A stretch of DNA of 64,000 nucleotides from Planotetraspora sp. A-T 1434 (GTDB lineage Bacteria; Actinomycetota; Actinomycetes; Streptosporangiales; Streptosporangiaceae). Below the pieces are notes generated by a model that was not told where the DNA came from, did no database searches, and saw only the letters and a program-made list of their open reading frames with translations. The stretch covers positions 434,001 through 498,000 of the forward strand of contig NZ_JAOEGB010000001.1 in NCBI RefSeq assembly GCF_025420585.1, in the 5' to 3' direction. The position numbers and the translations under genes were made by a program. This document shows, piece by piece, positions 16,661-23,005 of the stretch; the first letter of the stretch is position 1, and the number at the start of each line of letters is the position of its first letter.

Positions 16661-17335
16661 TCAGCCGTCCGCGGGCTGCGGTGGCGGTCGCAGGAGCCCG
16701 TGCAGCACAAACGCGGCGAGGGCCTCGGCGGCTGCGGTCACTTCCTCCGGGCTTTCCTGCTCGGGCCCACCGAGGCGGTGCCCGAGCGGATGCTGGGTCA
16801 GTGCGACCACGGGCCCGGTGATGGCGAAGTAGATCAGGCGCATCGGTGCCGGAGGGATGCGCCCGGCCTCCATCAGGCGCCGCACGATGGGCGTGAACGC
16901 GGTCATCGACGGCCCCATGTAGCGCTCGTACAGGTAGTCGAGCCGGTCCGAGTCTCGGACCGACTCGTCCGCGATGAGGCGGTTGACCTGGGGACTGCGG
17001 GCGGCCACCCGGTAGAAGCGGGTGATGATGGCCCCTAGTCGCTCGATGTCGTCGTGATGGCCTTCGAGCGCGGGCTCCAGTTGCTCGGTCATCTCCGTGA
17101 GGGCGAAGTCCACGACGGCGCGCCAGAACGTCGCCTTAGAGCCGTAACGGTCATTGATGAAGTTGTGGCTGACGCCCAGGCGCCTCGCGAGCTCGCGCAC
17201 CGACGCGCCCTCGTAGCCCAGTTCGGCGAACGCGTCGAGTCCCCTTCGCAGGATCTCCTCCGTGCACGGGATCGCCGGGGCGCCCGCGCCGGGCCTGCCT
17301 GGCCGGCGTGTGACCTGCTCCGTCTCGCCGTACAC
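16661..17335 (-). CDS. TetR-family transcriptional regulator
   Basis: 224 residues from GTG 17335, preceded by AAGGAG at 6 nt. The N-terminal helix-turn-helix reads ILRRGLDAFAELGYEGASVR then ELARRLGVSHNFINDRYGSK, the usual TetR layout. The rest is a helical ligand domain (IIRFYRVAARSPQVNRLIAD-like), ending in a TetR_C-type helix. A 14-bp palindrome lies 51 bp upstream of the start and beyond it the tail of a FAD monooxygenase in the divergent direction, so it probably once repressed that enzyme and itself. Confidence 0.88.
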   Translation of the reverse strand: MYGETEQVTRRPGRPGAGAPAIPCTEEILRRGLDAFAELGYEGASVRELARRLGVSHNFINDRYGSKATFWRAVVDFALTEMTEQLEPALEGHHDDIERLGAIITRFYRVAARSPQVNRLIADESVRDSDRLDYLYERYMGPSMTAFTPIVRRLMEAGRIPPAPMRLIYFAITGPVVALTQHPLGHRLGGPEQESPEEVTAAAEALAAFVLHGLLRPPPQPADG

Positions 17336-17386
17336 GACTGCTCCTTCGCTGGCCCGGTGCTTGACGCCTGACAGGAGCCTACTATT

Positions 17387-17400
17387 CTGACGTTCGTCAG
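17387..17400. promoter_or_regulatory. Probable TetR operator
   Basis: Perfect palindrome CTGACG-TT-CGTCAG between the TetR gene and the divergent monooxygenase remnant. Size and placement fit a TetR-family operator controlling both directions. Confidence 0.65.
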
Positions 17401-17403
17401 ATT

Positions 17404-17574
17404 CTGGATCCACGCTGCACGTGGCTGCGGCACCGGGGCATCGATGCCGACGGCGCGATCCTGGTCAGACCCGACAGGTTCGTCGCCTGGCGCAGCCGCG
17501 GCGCGTCGGCCGACGCGGTGACGGAGCTCTCCGGCGCGGTGTTCTCCGTGCTGGGCCGAGCCCAGGACGCCTGA
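17404..17574 (+). pseudogene. FAD-dependent aromatic monooxygenase, C-terminal remnant
   Basis: The in-frame translation has GIDADGAILVRPDRFVAWRS and ends at TGA 17572-17574. AxLVRPDxxVAWR is the C-terminal hallmark of PheA/TfdB-like aromatic flavoprotein monooxygenases (thioredoxin-like tail domain). Some 450 or more upstream residues, including the FAD-binding domains, are missing: the fragment starts 3 bases beyond the TetR operator palindrome. The promoter/operator and the tail survive with the gene body deleted. A strong hairpin follows the stop. Confidence 0.72.
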
Positions 17575-17599
17575 CGCGTAAACCGTGAAACACCACGCA

Positions 17600-17625
17600 C
17601 CCCCGCGGCTGTCGTGCCGCGGGGG
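17600..17625. terminator. Hairpin terminator
   Basis: Perfect 10-bp stem CCCCCGCGGC / GCCGCGGGGG with a 6-nt loop, 25 bases after the monooxygenase remnant and ahead of the convergent pirin gene. Confidence 0.8.
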
Positions 17626-17699
17626 CTTGCCGTACGGCACTGCTGTTCGGCGCCGTTGAGCGACTCAGTGTCGCAGCGGTCCTGTCCCAGTCCCTGCCT

Positions 17700-18668
17700 T
17701 CAGCGGTGCCGCCCGCGCGGGGTCAGCCGGGTGGTGGGCATCGGGGGAGCGGGCAGCTTGGCGCCTCCGAACGCGGCCACCGTGCCGAAGCGGCTGCCGG
17801 TCGTCCATTCCTCGCGCGCCGCGACGATCTCGTCATGGTCGCGGGCCACGAAGTTCCACCACATCACGATGCGCTCCTCGAAGGGCTCGCCGCCCAGGAG
17901 CAGCACCCGCCCCGGCGCATCGGCTTCCAGCGTGACTTCGGACCGGCCGGAGCCGAGATACAGCAACGGGCCGGGCTCCAGGCCCGTCCCGTCGACGTCC
18001 ACCTTGCCGGTAAGGGTGAGCAGGGCGTATTCGAAGTCGGGCCGCAAGGGCAGTCGCACGCGGGCGTTCGCCTCCAGGGCGGCCTCCGCCCCGACGAGCG
18101 GTGTGTAGCAGCGTGCGGCGGACTCGGCTCCGGCCAGCTCTCCCATCAGCACGGTGACGGTGGCCCCGCCGTCCCGGAACACCGGAAGGTCGTCGTGATG
18201 GCTGAACTGCGGCTGGACGTGCCGGTCCGTCCCCGGCAGGGCCACCCACAGTTGCACGCCATGCACGGTGGGCGCGTCGCCGGTGCCCACTTCGGCGTGG
18301 GCGATGCCGCGTCCCGCCGTCATCAGGTTGAGCTGACCGGGACGGATCACCTGGTCGCTGCCGATGCTGTCGAGGTGGCGGATCTCACCGGACACGAGCC
18401 AGGTCACCGTCTGGAGCTCGGTGTGCGGGTGGGGAGGCAACCTCATGCCGATGTTTCCGGTCACGTCCTGCGGTCCGAAGTGGTCGATGAAACACCATGC
18501 GCCCACCATCCGGCGAACCCGGTTCGGCAGGGTGCGGGTGACCGTGATCCCGCGGGAGCCGCCGAGCGCCACGGGGTGGCCGGGAAGCAGCTCGTAGACC
18601 GGACGCGCGGAGGCGGTCTTCAGGCCGCCGCAGGTCACCTCCTGCGGATCCTGCTCCATGTTGCTCAC
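17700..18668 (-). CDS. Pirin-family bicupin protein
   Basis: About 322 residues. The N-terminal cupin carries the pirin metal-binding pattern: FIDHFGPQ, then PPHPHTELQTVTWLVSGEI and RHLDSIGSDQVIRPGQLNLM, with the His/His/His/Glu ligands in PHPHTE and GRGIAHAE. The C-terminal cupin follows (LLLGGEPFEERIVMWWNFVA). Pirins bind Fe(II); some act as quercetinases, others as regulators. Start is uncertain: GTG 18668 has GGGGAG at 6 nt, but ATG 18659 also fits. Single gene between a terminator and the glycosyltransferase. Confidence 0.9.
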   Translation of the reverse strand: MSNMEQDPQEVTCGGLKTASARPVYELLPGHPVALGGSRGITVTRTLPNRVRRMVGAWCFIDHFGPQDVTGNIGMRLPPHPHTELQTVTWLVSGEIRHLDSIGSDQVIRPGQLNLMTAGRGIAHAEVGTGDAPTVHGVQLWVALPGTDRHVQPQFSHHDDLPVFRDGGATVTVLMGELAGAESAARCYTPLVGAEAALEANARVRLPLRPDFEYALLTLTGKVDVDGTGLEPGPLLYLGSGRSEVTLEADAPGRVLLLGGEPFEERIVMWWNFVARDHDEIVAAREEWTTGSRFGTVAAFGGAKLPAPPMPTTRLTPRGRHR

Positions 18669-18745
18669 CACGCGCTCCCCGGTTCTGGCCGATACTGCCG
18701 GCCCATGATACTTGACGAGTGTCAGAGCTCACGGAGTGGTGACTG

Positions 18746-19582
18746 TCAGCTCTGTTCCAGCAGCCTTCGGGCCGACTCCACGGGGTGTGACAGGGCGCGG
18801 CGGCGTGCCAGGGCCCCCGGGAGCCTTCGAAGCGCGTCGCGGAGGGCCTGCCGGCCGACCGGTCCACGCAGAACCGTTGTCATGACCATCCGCGCCACCA
18901 CCGGCCACGGACGGCGCATGACGGCGGTCAGCACCGCGTTGCGCGAGGCGAGGACCTGCCTGCCGCGCAGGTCGCGAGGGGCCGAAGGGTGGTGGTGCGC
19001 CACCACGTCGCTCACGTAGGCCAGCCCCCAGCCGGCCGCCGCCAGGTCGAGGGCGAGACGCTCCTCCTCACCGAAGAAGAACACGACGTCGTCGAAGCCC
19101 CCGGCCGCCAGATATGCCTCGCGGCGCACGACCGCCCCGCAGGCCAGGAACCCCAGAATGCTCGGGCCGGGCAGATCCGCCTCGGCAGGGAGGGGGGAGC
19201 GGGCCATCTCCGCACAGATGGGATCCAGCCGCTCCTCCGGCCCGACGAACACTCGGGCCGCGAGCACCGCGAGGCGCGGATGGGCGTCGAGGCTGTCGGC
19301 GGCCTTGTCCAGCGCCCCGGACGCCCACCAGGAGTCGTCGTCGGCGAACGCCACGTATGGGGTGGTTGCCCGCCGAACGCCGACGTTCCGGGCGGGAGCG
19401 CCCAGGTTGCGGCCGAGCTCCACCACATCGACATGCGGGAAGCGCCGCCGTACGAACGCGGCGGTGCCGTCCGTGGAGCCGTTGTCCACCAGGATGACGG
19501 GGCCGTCGTGGTGGGCCAGCGAGCGCTCCAGCTCGTCCCGGCGGTTCTGCGTGGCCACCACCAGCGTGACCCGCGCGGTCAT
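18746..19582 (-). CDS. Family 2 glycosyltransferase
   Basis: 278 residues from ATG 19582. GT-A fold signature VTLVVATQNRRDELERSLA, nucleotide-binding VILVDNGSTDGTAAFV, DxD-like AFADDDSWW, and acceptor-side GFDDVVFFFGEEERLALDLA (catalytic-base region EE). It uses a nucleotide-sugar to extend a glycan or glycosylate a small molecule; no acceptor can be inferred. An in-frame ATG further upstream (19687) would add 35 residues without family similarity. The ribosome site is weak (GGCGGGCG). It stands alone, with no other polysaccharide genes nearby. Confidence 0.85.
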   Translation of the reverse strand: MTARVTLVVATQNRRDELERSLAHHDGPVILVDNGSTDGTAAFVRRRFPHVDVVELGRNLGAPARNVGVRRATTPYVAFADDDSWWASGALDKAADSLDAHPRLAVLAARVFVGPEERLDPICAEMARSPLPAEADLPGPSILGFLACGAVVRREAYLAAGGFDDVVFFFGEEERLALDLAAAGWGLAYVSDVVAHHHPSAPRDLRGRQVLASRNAVLTAVMRRPWPVVARMVMTTVLRGPVGRQALRDALRRLPGALARRRALSHPVESARRLLEQS

Positions 19583-19859
19583 CGCCCGCCTGCCATGGTC
19601 GAGGGCGTCACGCTGTCGCGAATGCCACAAGGGGCTTCGTAAGGCCCGGACGCGCTCAGGGCCACCCAGGCGATCGATCCACCGCATGACCCGGCAGTGG
19701 CGGGGAGCGACGTCCGGAGGCGCGGCGACAGCCGGCGTGGCATGGCGGACATGCGCTCAAGAAGCGTCTCCGCCGTCTCGAACCCGAGGACTCTCATCCT
19801 CGGTATCTATCCAAAGGCGCCGCTGTATCCCATAACCTCCGCATGGCCGTACACCGGCA

Positions 19860-20642
19860 TCAGATGTGCAGCTCGCCGGACCAGATGGTCACGGCGTGTC
19901 CCGCCAGCTCGACGCGGTCTCCGCGGAGCGTCGTGCGGACGGTCCCGCCGCGCTCGGACACCTGCTCGCCGACGAGCCGGTCACGCCCCAGCTTGTCCGA
20001 CCAGTACGGCGAGAGCACGCAGTGCGCCGATCCGGTCACCGGGTCCTCGGGGACTCCGGCCCTCGGAGCGAAGAACCGCGATACGAAGTCGGCGGAGGTG
20101 CCGTCGCCGGGGGCGGTGACGATGACACCACGGGTGTCCACCGCGGCGAGCCGGTCGAAATCGGGAGCGGCCGAGCGGACGGCCTCCGCGGACTCGACCT
20201 CCACCAGCAAATCGAACTGGCTGCGCCCCACCCAGACGGGCTTCACGCCCAGGGCCTCCACGAGACCGTCCGGGGCCTCGGCGGCGGTGGCCCGCTTCGC
20301 CGGGAAGTCCATCGCGATGAGCCCGTCGCCGGCCTGGTCGGTGGTGAGGACGCCGCTCCTGGTGGCGAACTCCAGACGTCCCGAGGCGCCGAGGGAGTAG
20401 AGGACATGGGCGGTCGCCAGGGTCGCGTGCCCGCACAGCGCGACCTCGACTGCGGGGGTGAACCAGCGCAGCGAGTGCCGCGACCCCTCCTCGCCCATCA
20501 CGAACGCCGTCTCCGAGTGCCGCATCTCGGCGGCGACGGCCTGCATCCAGGCGTCCGTCGCGGGGGCCTCCAGGAGGCACACGGCGGCGGGATTGCCACG
20601 AAAGGCCTGGTCGGTGAACGAGTCGACGGTGAAGATTCGCAT
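19860..20642 (-). CDS. PhzF-family isomerase/epimerase-like protein
   Basis: 260 residues from ATG 20642. PhzF signatures: IFTVDSFTDQAFRGNPAAVC at the N-terminus, the catalytic-Glu segment MRHSETAFV, LCGHATLATAHVL, and the second-half EDPVTGSAHCVLSPYW. The two-lobed diaminopimelate-epimerase fold catalyses proton shifts; most members outside phenazine clusters have unknown substrates. No phenazine genes are present. The frame stays open upstream into repeat array B, but that part is repeat, not gene. Confidence 0.9.
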   Translation of the reverse strand: MRIFTVDSFTDQAFRGNPAAVCLLEAPATDAWMQAVAAEMRHSETAFVMGEEGSRHSLRWFTPAVEVALCGHATLATAHVLYSLGASGRLEFATRSGVLTTDQAGDGLIAMDFPAKRATAAEAPDGLVEALGVKPVWVGRSQFDLLVEVESAEAVRSAAPDFDRLAAVDTRGVIVTAPGDGTSADFVSRFFAPRAGVPEDPVTGSAHCVLSPYWSDKLGRDRLVGEQVSERGGTVRTTLRGDRVELAGHAVTIWSGELHI

Positions 20643-20681
20643 ATTGCCCGATTCTAGGGACCCGGTCAGCCAACCGTCGCC

Positions 20682-20902
20682 GTGATCATGCAGGGGTTCC
20701 CGGAAAGCTCGGGGACGTGGGGTTTCCAATGGGGTTCCCCCGATCGTGATCATGCATGGATTCCGCCGTAGGCGGTCTGATCAGGGACGACACTGTTTGT
20801 GATCATGCAGTGTCCGCCCGCCGGGCGCACCCTCGTCATGCATGATCACGTTGTGCGAAGCGCCAGGTAGGACGGTGCGTGCGGGAACCTGTGCATGATC
20901 AC
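20682..20902. repeat. Convergent GTGATCATG element (array B)
   Basis: Rightward GTGATCATG at 20682, 20746 and 20799 faces leftward CATGATCAC at 20841 and 20894. Spacing is 53 bp within each arm nearest the centre (20746/20799 and 20841/20894) and 64 bp for the outermost copy. The centre is an 11-bp inverted repeat, GTGATCATGCA (20799) and TGCATGATCAC (20839), around 29 bases with a nested GCCCGCCGGGC hairpin. It lies between the ackA 3' end and the phzF-like start and closely matches array C. Confidence 0.93.
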
Positions 20903-20919
20903 GCGGCAAGGTTGGGTCG

Positions 20920-22161
20920 TCAGGTCGGGTGGCCGAAGACGGCCAGTGTCTCCCGCGCGACCTGCAGCTCCTCGCGGGGCTTGACCACCAGAACCGGAAC
21001 ACGCGCGCCGGCCGGGCTGATGAACCCGTCGGTGTCGGGGTCGCCGCGGACGGGCGGCTCCAGGCCCAGCACAGATAGACGGCGGCACACGCCCTCCCGG
21101 ACCTCGGGCTGGTCCCAGCCGATCTCACCCGTGAAGACGAGCGCGTCGAACCGGTCGAGGTTGGCCGTGGCCGCCGCGATCTCCCGGCTCACCCGGTGGA
21201 CGAACACGTCGAGCGCGAGAGCCGCCGCCTTCTCCTTGGACGCGACCAGCTCGCGGGTGTCGCCGGAAAGCCCGTCCGACAGCCCCAGCAGGCCGGATCG
21301 GTGCTCCAGCCCCTCACGCAGATCTTCGAGCGAAAGGCGGGAGTCCGACAGCAGCCAGAGCAGCATTCCGGGGTCCACGCTGCCCGACCGCTTGCTCATC
21401 GGGACGCCTTCCAGCGGAGTGAATCCCATCGAGGTGTCCACGCTCCGGCCTCCCCGGATGGCGCACACCGACGACCCGCCGCCGAGGTGCGTCATCACGA
21501 GGTCCAGTCCCTCTACGGGCCGATCGAGCAGCTCCGCCGCCCTCCGGACGGCCCAGGCGTAGGACAGCCCGTGAAAGCCGTACCGGCGCAGGCCGTACCG
21601 CCGCCGCCACTCGGAGGGCAGGGGATAGGTCGCGGCGGCTTCCGGCATTCCGGCGTGGAAGGCCGTGTCCGGGCAGAGGACATGCGGCACCGTGGGCAGT
21701 GTGCGCCGTGCCGCCTCGACGAGTGCGAGGGCGGGTGGCACGTGCAGCGGCGCGAGGTCGGCGTACCGCCCGACCGCCTGCAGCACGTCGTCGTCCACGA
21801 CGGTCGGCGCGAGTACGGCGTCGCCGCCGTGCACGAGTCGGTGGCCGACGAACCCGACCTCCAGCCGGCCATCCTCTCCACCTCGGCCGTCGCTCCCGCC
21901 CGCCGTCGCGCCCTCAGCGGCGCCATCAGGGTTGTCACGACCGCTGTCCGTCCCGCCGCCAACGCCGCCGGGTCCGCCGGGTCCGCCGCCAAGGCTGCCG
22001 AGGCCAGACGCCTTGGCGAGGAAGTCCGACAGCGTCCGCTCCGCCTCGGCCGGGTCCGGGCTCTGCTCGCTGTGTTCCGTGAGCAACACCCGGCCGTCGC
22101 GGACGAGGTGAAGCTGGAGGCTCGAGGAGCCGGCGTTGACCGTGAGGACCACCGGTGTCAT
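20920..22161 (-). CDS. ackA: Acetate kinase with Gly-rich insertion
   Basis: 413 residues. Catalytic and binding motifs are present: VNAGSSSLQLHL (Asn9), HRLVHGG, YGFHGLSY (catalytic His), DTSMGFTPLEGVPMSKRSG with its Arg, and the terminal PREELQVARET with the metal-binding Glu. ATG 22161 gives the canonical N-terminus. Residues about 53-98 are an unusual low-complexity insertion rich in Gly, Asp and Ser, encoded by a GCCGCC-type repeat. The enzyme interconverts acetate plus ATP and acetyl phosphate. No phosphotransacetylase gene is adjacent, which is unusual. Its 3' end borders array B. Confidence 0.93.
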   Translation of the reverse strand: MTPVVLTVNAGSSSLQLHLVRDGRVLLTEHSEQSPDPAEAERTLSDFLAKASGLGSLGGGPGGPGGVGGGTDSGRDNPDGAAEGATAGGSDGRGGEDGRLEVGFVGHRLVHGGDAVLAPTVVDDDVLQAVGRYADLAPLHVPPALALVEAARRTLPTVPHVLCPDTAFHAGMPEAAATYPLPSEWRRRYGLRRYGFHGLSYAWAVRRAAELLDRPVEGLDLVMTHLGGGSSVCAIRGGRSVDTSMGFTPLEGVPMSKRSGSVDPGMLLWLLSDSRLSLEDLREGLEHRSGLLGLSDGLSGDTRELVASKEKAAALALDVFVHRVSREIAAATANLDRFDALVFTGEIGWDQPEVREGVCRRLSVLGLEPPVRGDPDTDGFISPAGARVPVLVVKPREELQVARETLAVFGHPT

Positions 22162-22213
22162 AGCCGTCCGTCTCCCCGCGCCGGGTCGTGCCAAACCGTT
22201 TCGGAGGCGCGGG

Positions 22214-22948
22214 TCAGGGGGAGACGGGCTCGACGTCGGCGACGATGCAGGTGATGTTGTCCGGGCCGCCGCCCTCGTTGGCCAGCGCTATGAGGTGGCG
22301 GACCGCCTCCTCGGGGTCGGCGATGGTGGTCAGCAAGTGGTGCAGGGTCTCCGGTTCGAGCACCGCCGTCAGGCCGTCGGAGCAGAGCAGATAACGATCG
22401 CCCGGGTAGGCGTCGCGCAACGAGAGATCGGGGTCGGCGAGGCCGCTGGTCTCGAGCGCCCGAAGGAGCAACGACCGGTTCGGGTGCCTCGCCGCCTGGT
22501 CGGGGCTCATCCGCCCGTCGTCGACCAGCGACTGGACCAGCGTGTGGTCACGGGTGATCTGGTAGAGGGCGCCGTCCCTGAGCATGTACGCCCGCGAGTC
22601 GCCGACGTGCGCCAACGCGAAGCGGCTGTGGCCGTCCCAGAGCATCGCGGTGATCGTGGTGCCCATCCGCTCCAGCGCGGGATCCTGCTCGGCCAGCTCG
22701 CTCAGCCTGCGGGCCGCGTCGCGGACCGCGCCCTCCAGCGCGGCGAGGGGATCGGCGGAGAGAGGGACGTCCTCAAGAGCCGAGAGCGCGGAGATGGCGG
22801 CCGCGCTGGCGACCTCCCCGTGCCCATGTCCGCCCATTCCGTCGGCGATGGCGAGCAGCTGCCTGCCCGCGTGCACCGAGTCCTCGTTCTTCGTGCGGGA
22901 GCGCCCGACGTCCGATCCTGCGGCATACCGAATGCGGTTGTGCGTCAT
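22214..22948 (-). CDS. PP2C-type Ser/Thr protein phosphatase
   Basis: 244 residues, a stand-alone PPM catalytic domain with no membrane segment. Metal-binding and motif residues: GRSRTKNEDSVHAG, AIADGMGGHGHGE, AHVGDSRAYML, LCSDGLT and GGPDNITCIV. It would dephosphorylate Ser/Thr in the cytosol. It is divergent from the DNA methyltransferase across only 57 bp, and a Ser/Thr kinase follows the methyltransferase, so kinase and phosphatase flank one modification enzyme. No Shine-Dalgarno sequence precedes ATG 22948, suggesting a leaderless or weakly initiated mRNA. Confidence 0.94.
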   Translation of the reverse strand: MTHNRIRYAAGSDVGRSRTKNEDSVHAGRQLLAIADGMGGHGHGEVASAAAISALSALEDVPLSADPLAALEGAVRDAARRLSELAEQDPALERMGTTITAMLWDGHSRFALAHVGDSRAYMLRDGALYQITRDHTLVQSLVDDGRMSPDQAARHPNRSLLLRALETSGLADPDLSLRDAYPGDRYLLCSDGLTAVLEPETLHHLLTTIADPEEAVRHLIALANEGGGPDNITCIVADVEPVSP

Positions 22949-23005
22949 GGTTTTGAGTAAACCATTGGTTGAATCACTTCACAAGCATGGATTAGTCTGA
23001 GTTCC
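22949..23005. promoter_or_regulatory. 57-bp divergent promoter of PP2C and methyltransferase genes
   Basis: The entire spacer between the two ATGs is 57 bp and AT-rich relative to its surroundings. Neither gene has a ribosome site. On the plus strand TAGTCT lies 7 nt before ATG 23006; on the minus strand TTTACT lies 7 nt before ATG 22948. Both fit -10 elements of leaderless transcripts. A short palindrome, AACCA-T-TGGTT (22960-22970), lies between them and could be a shared operator. Confidence 0.5.

Noticed and set aside
20643-20753. N-terminal extension of the PhzF-like protein
   Set aside because: The extra codons are repeat array B sequence; ATG 20642 gives the canonical PhzF start.
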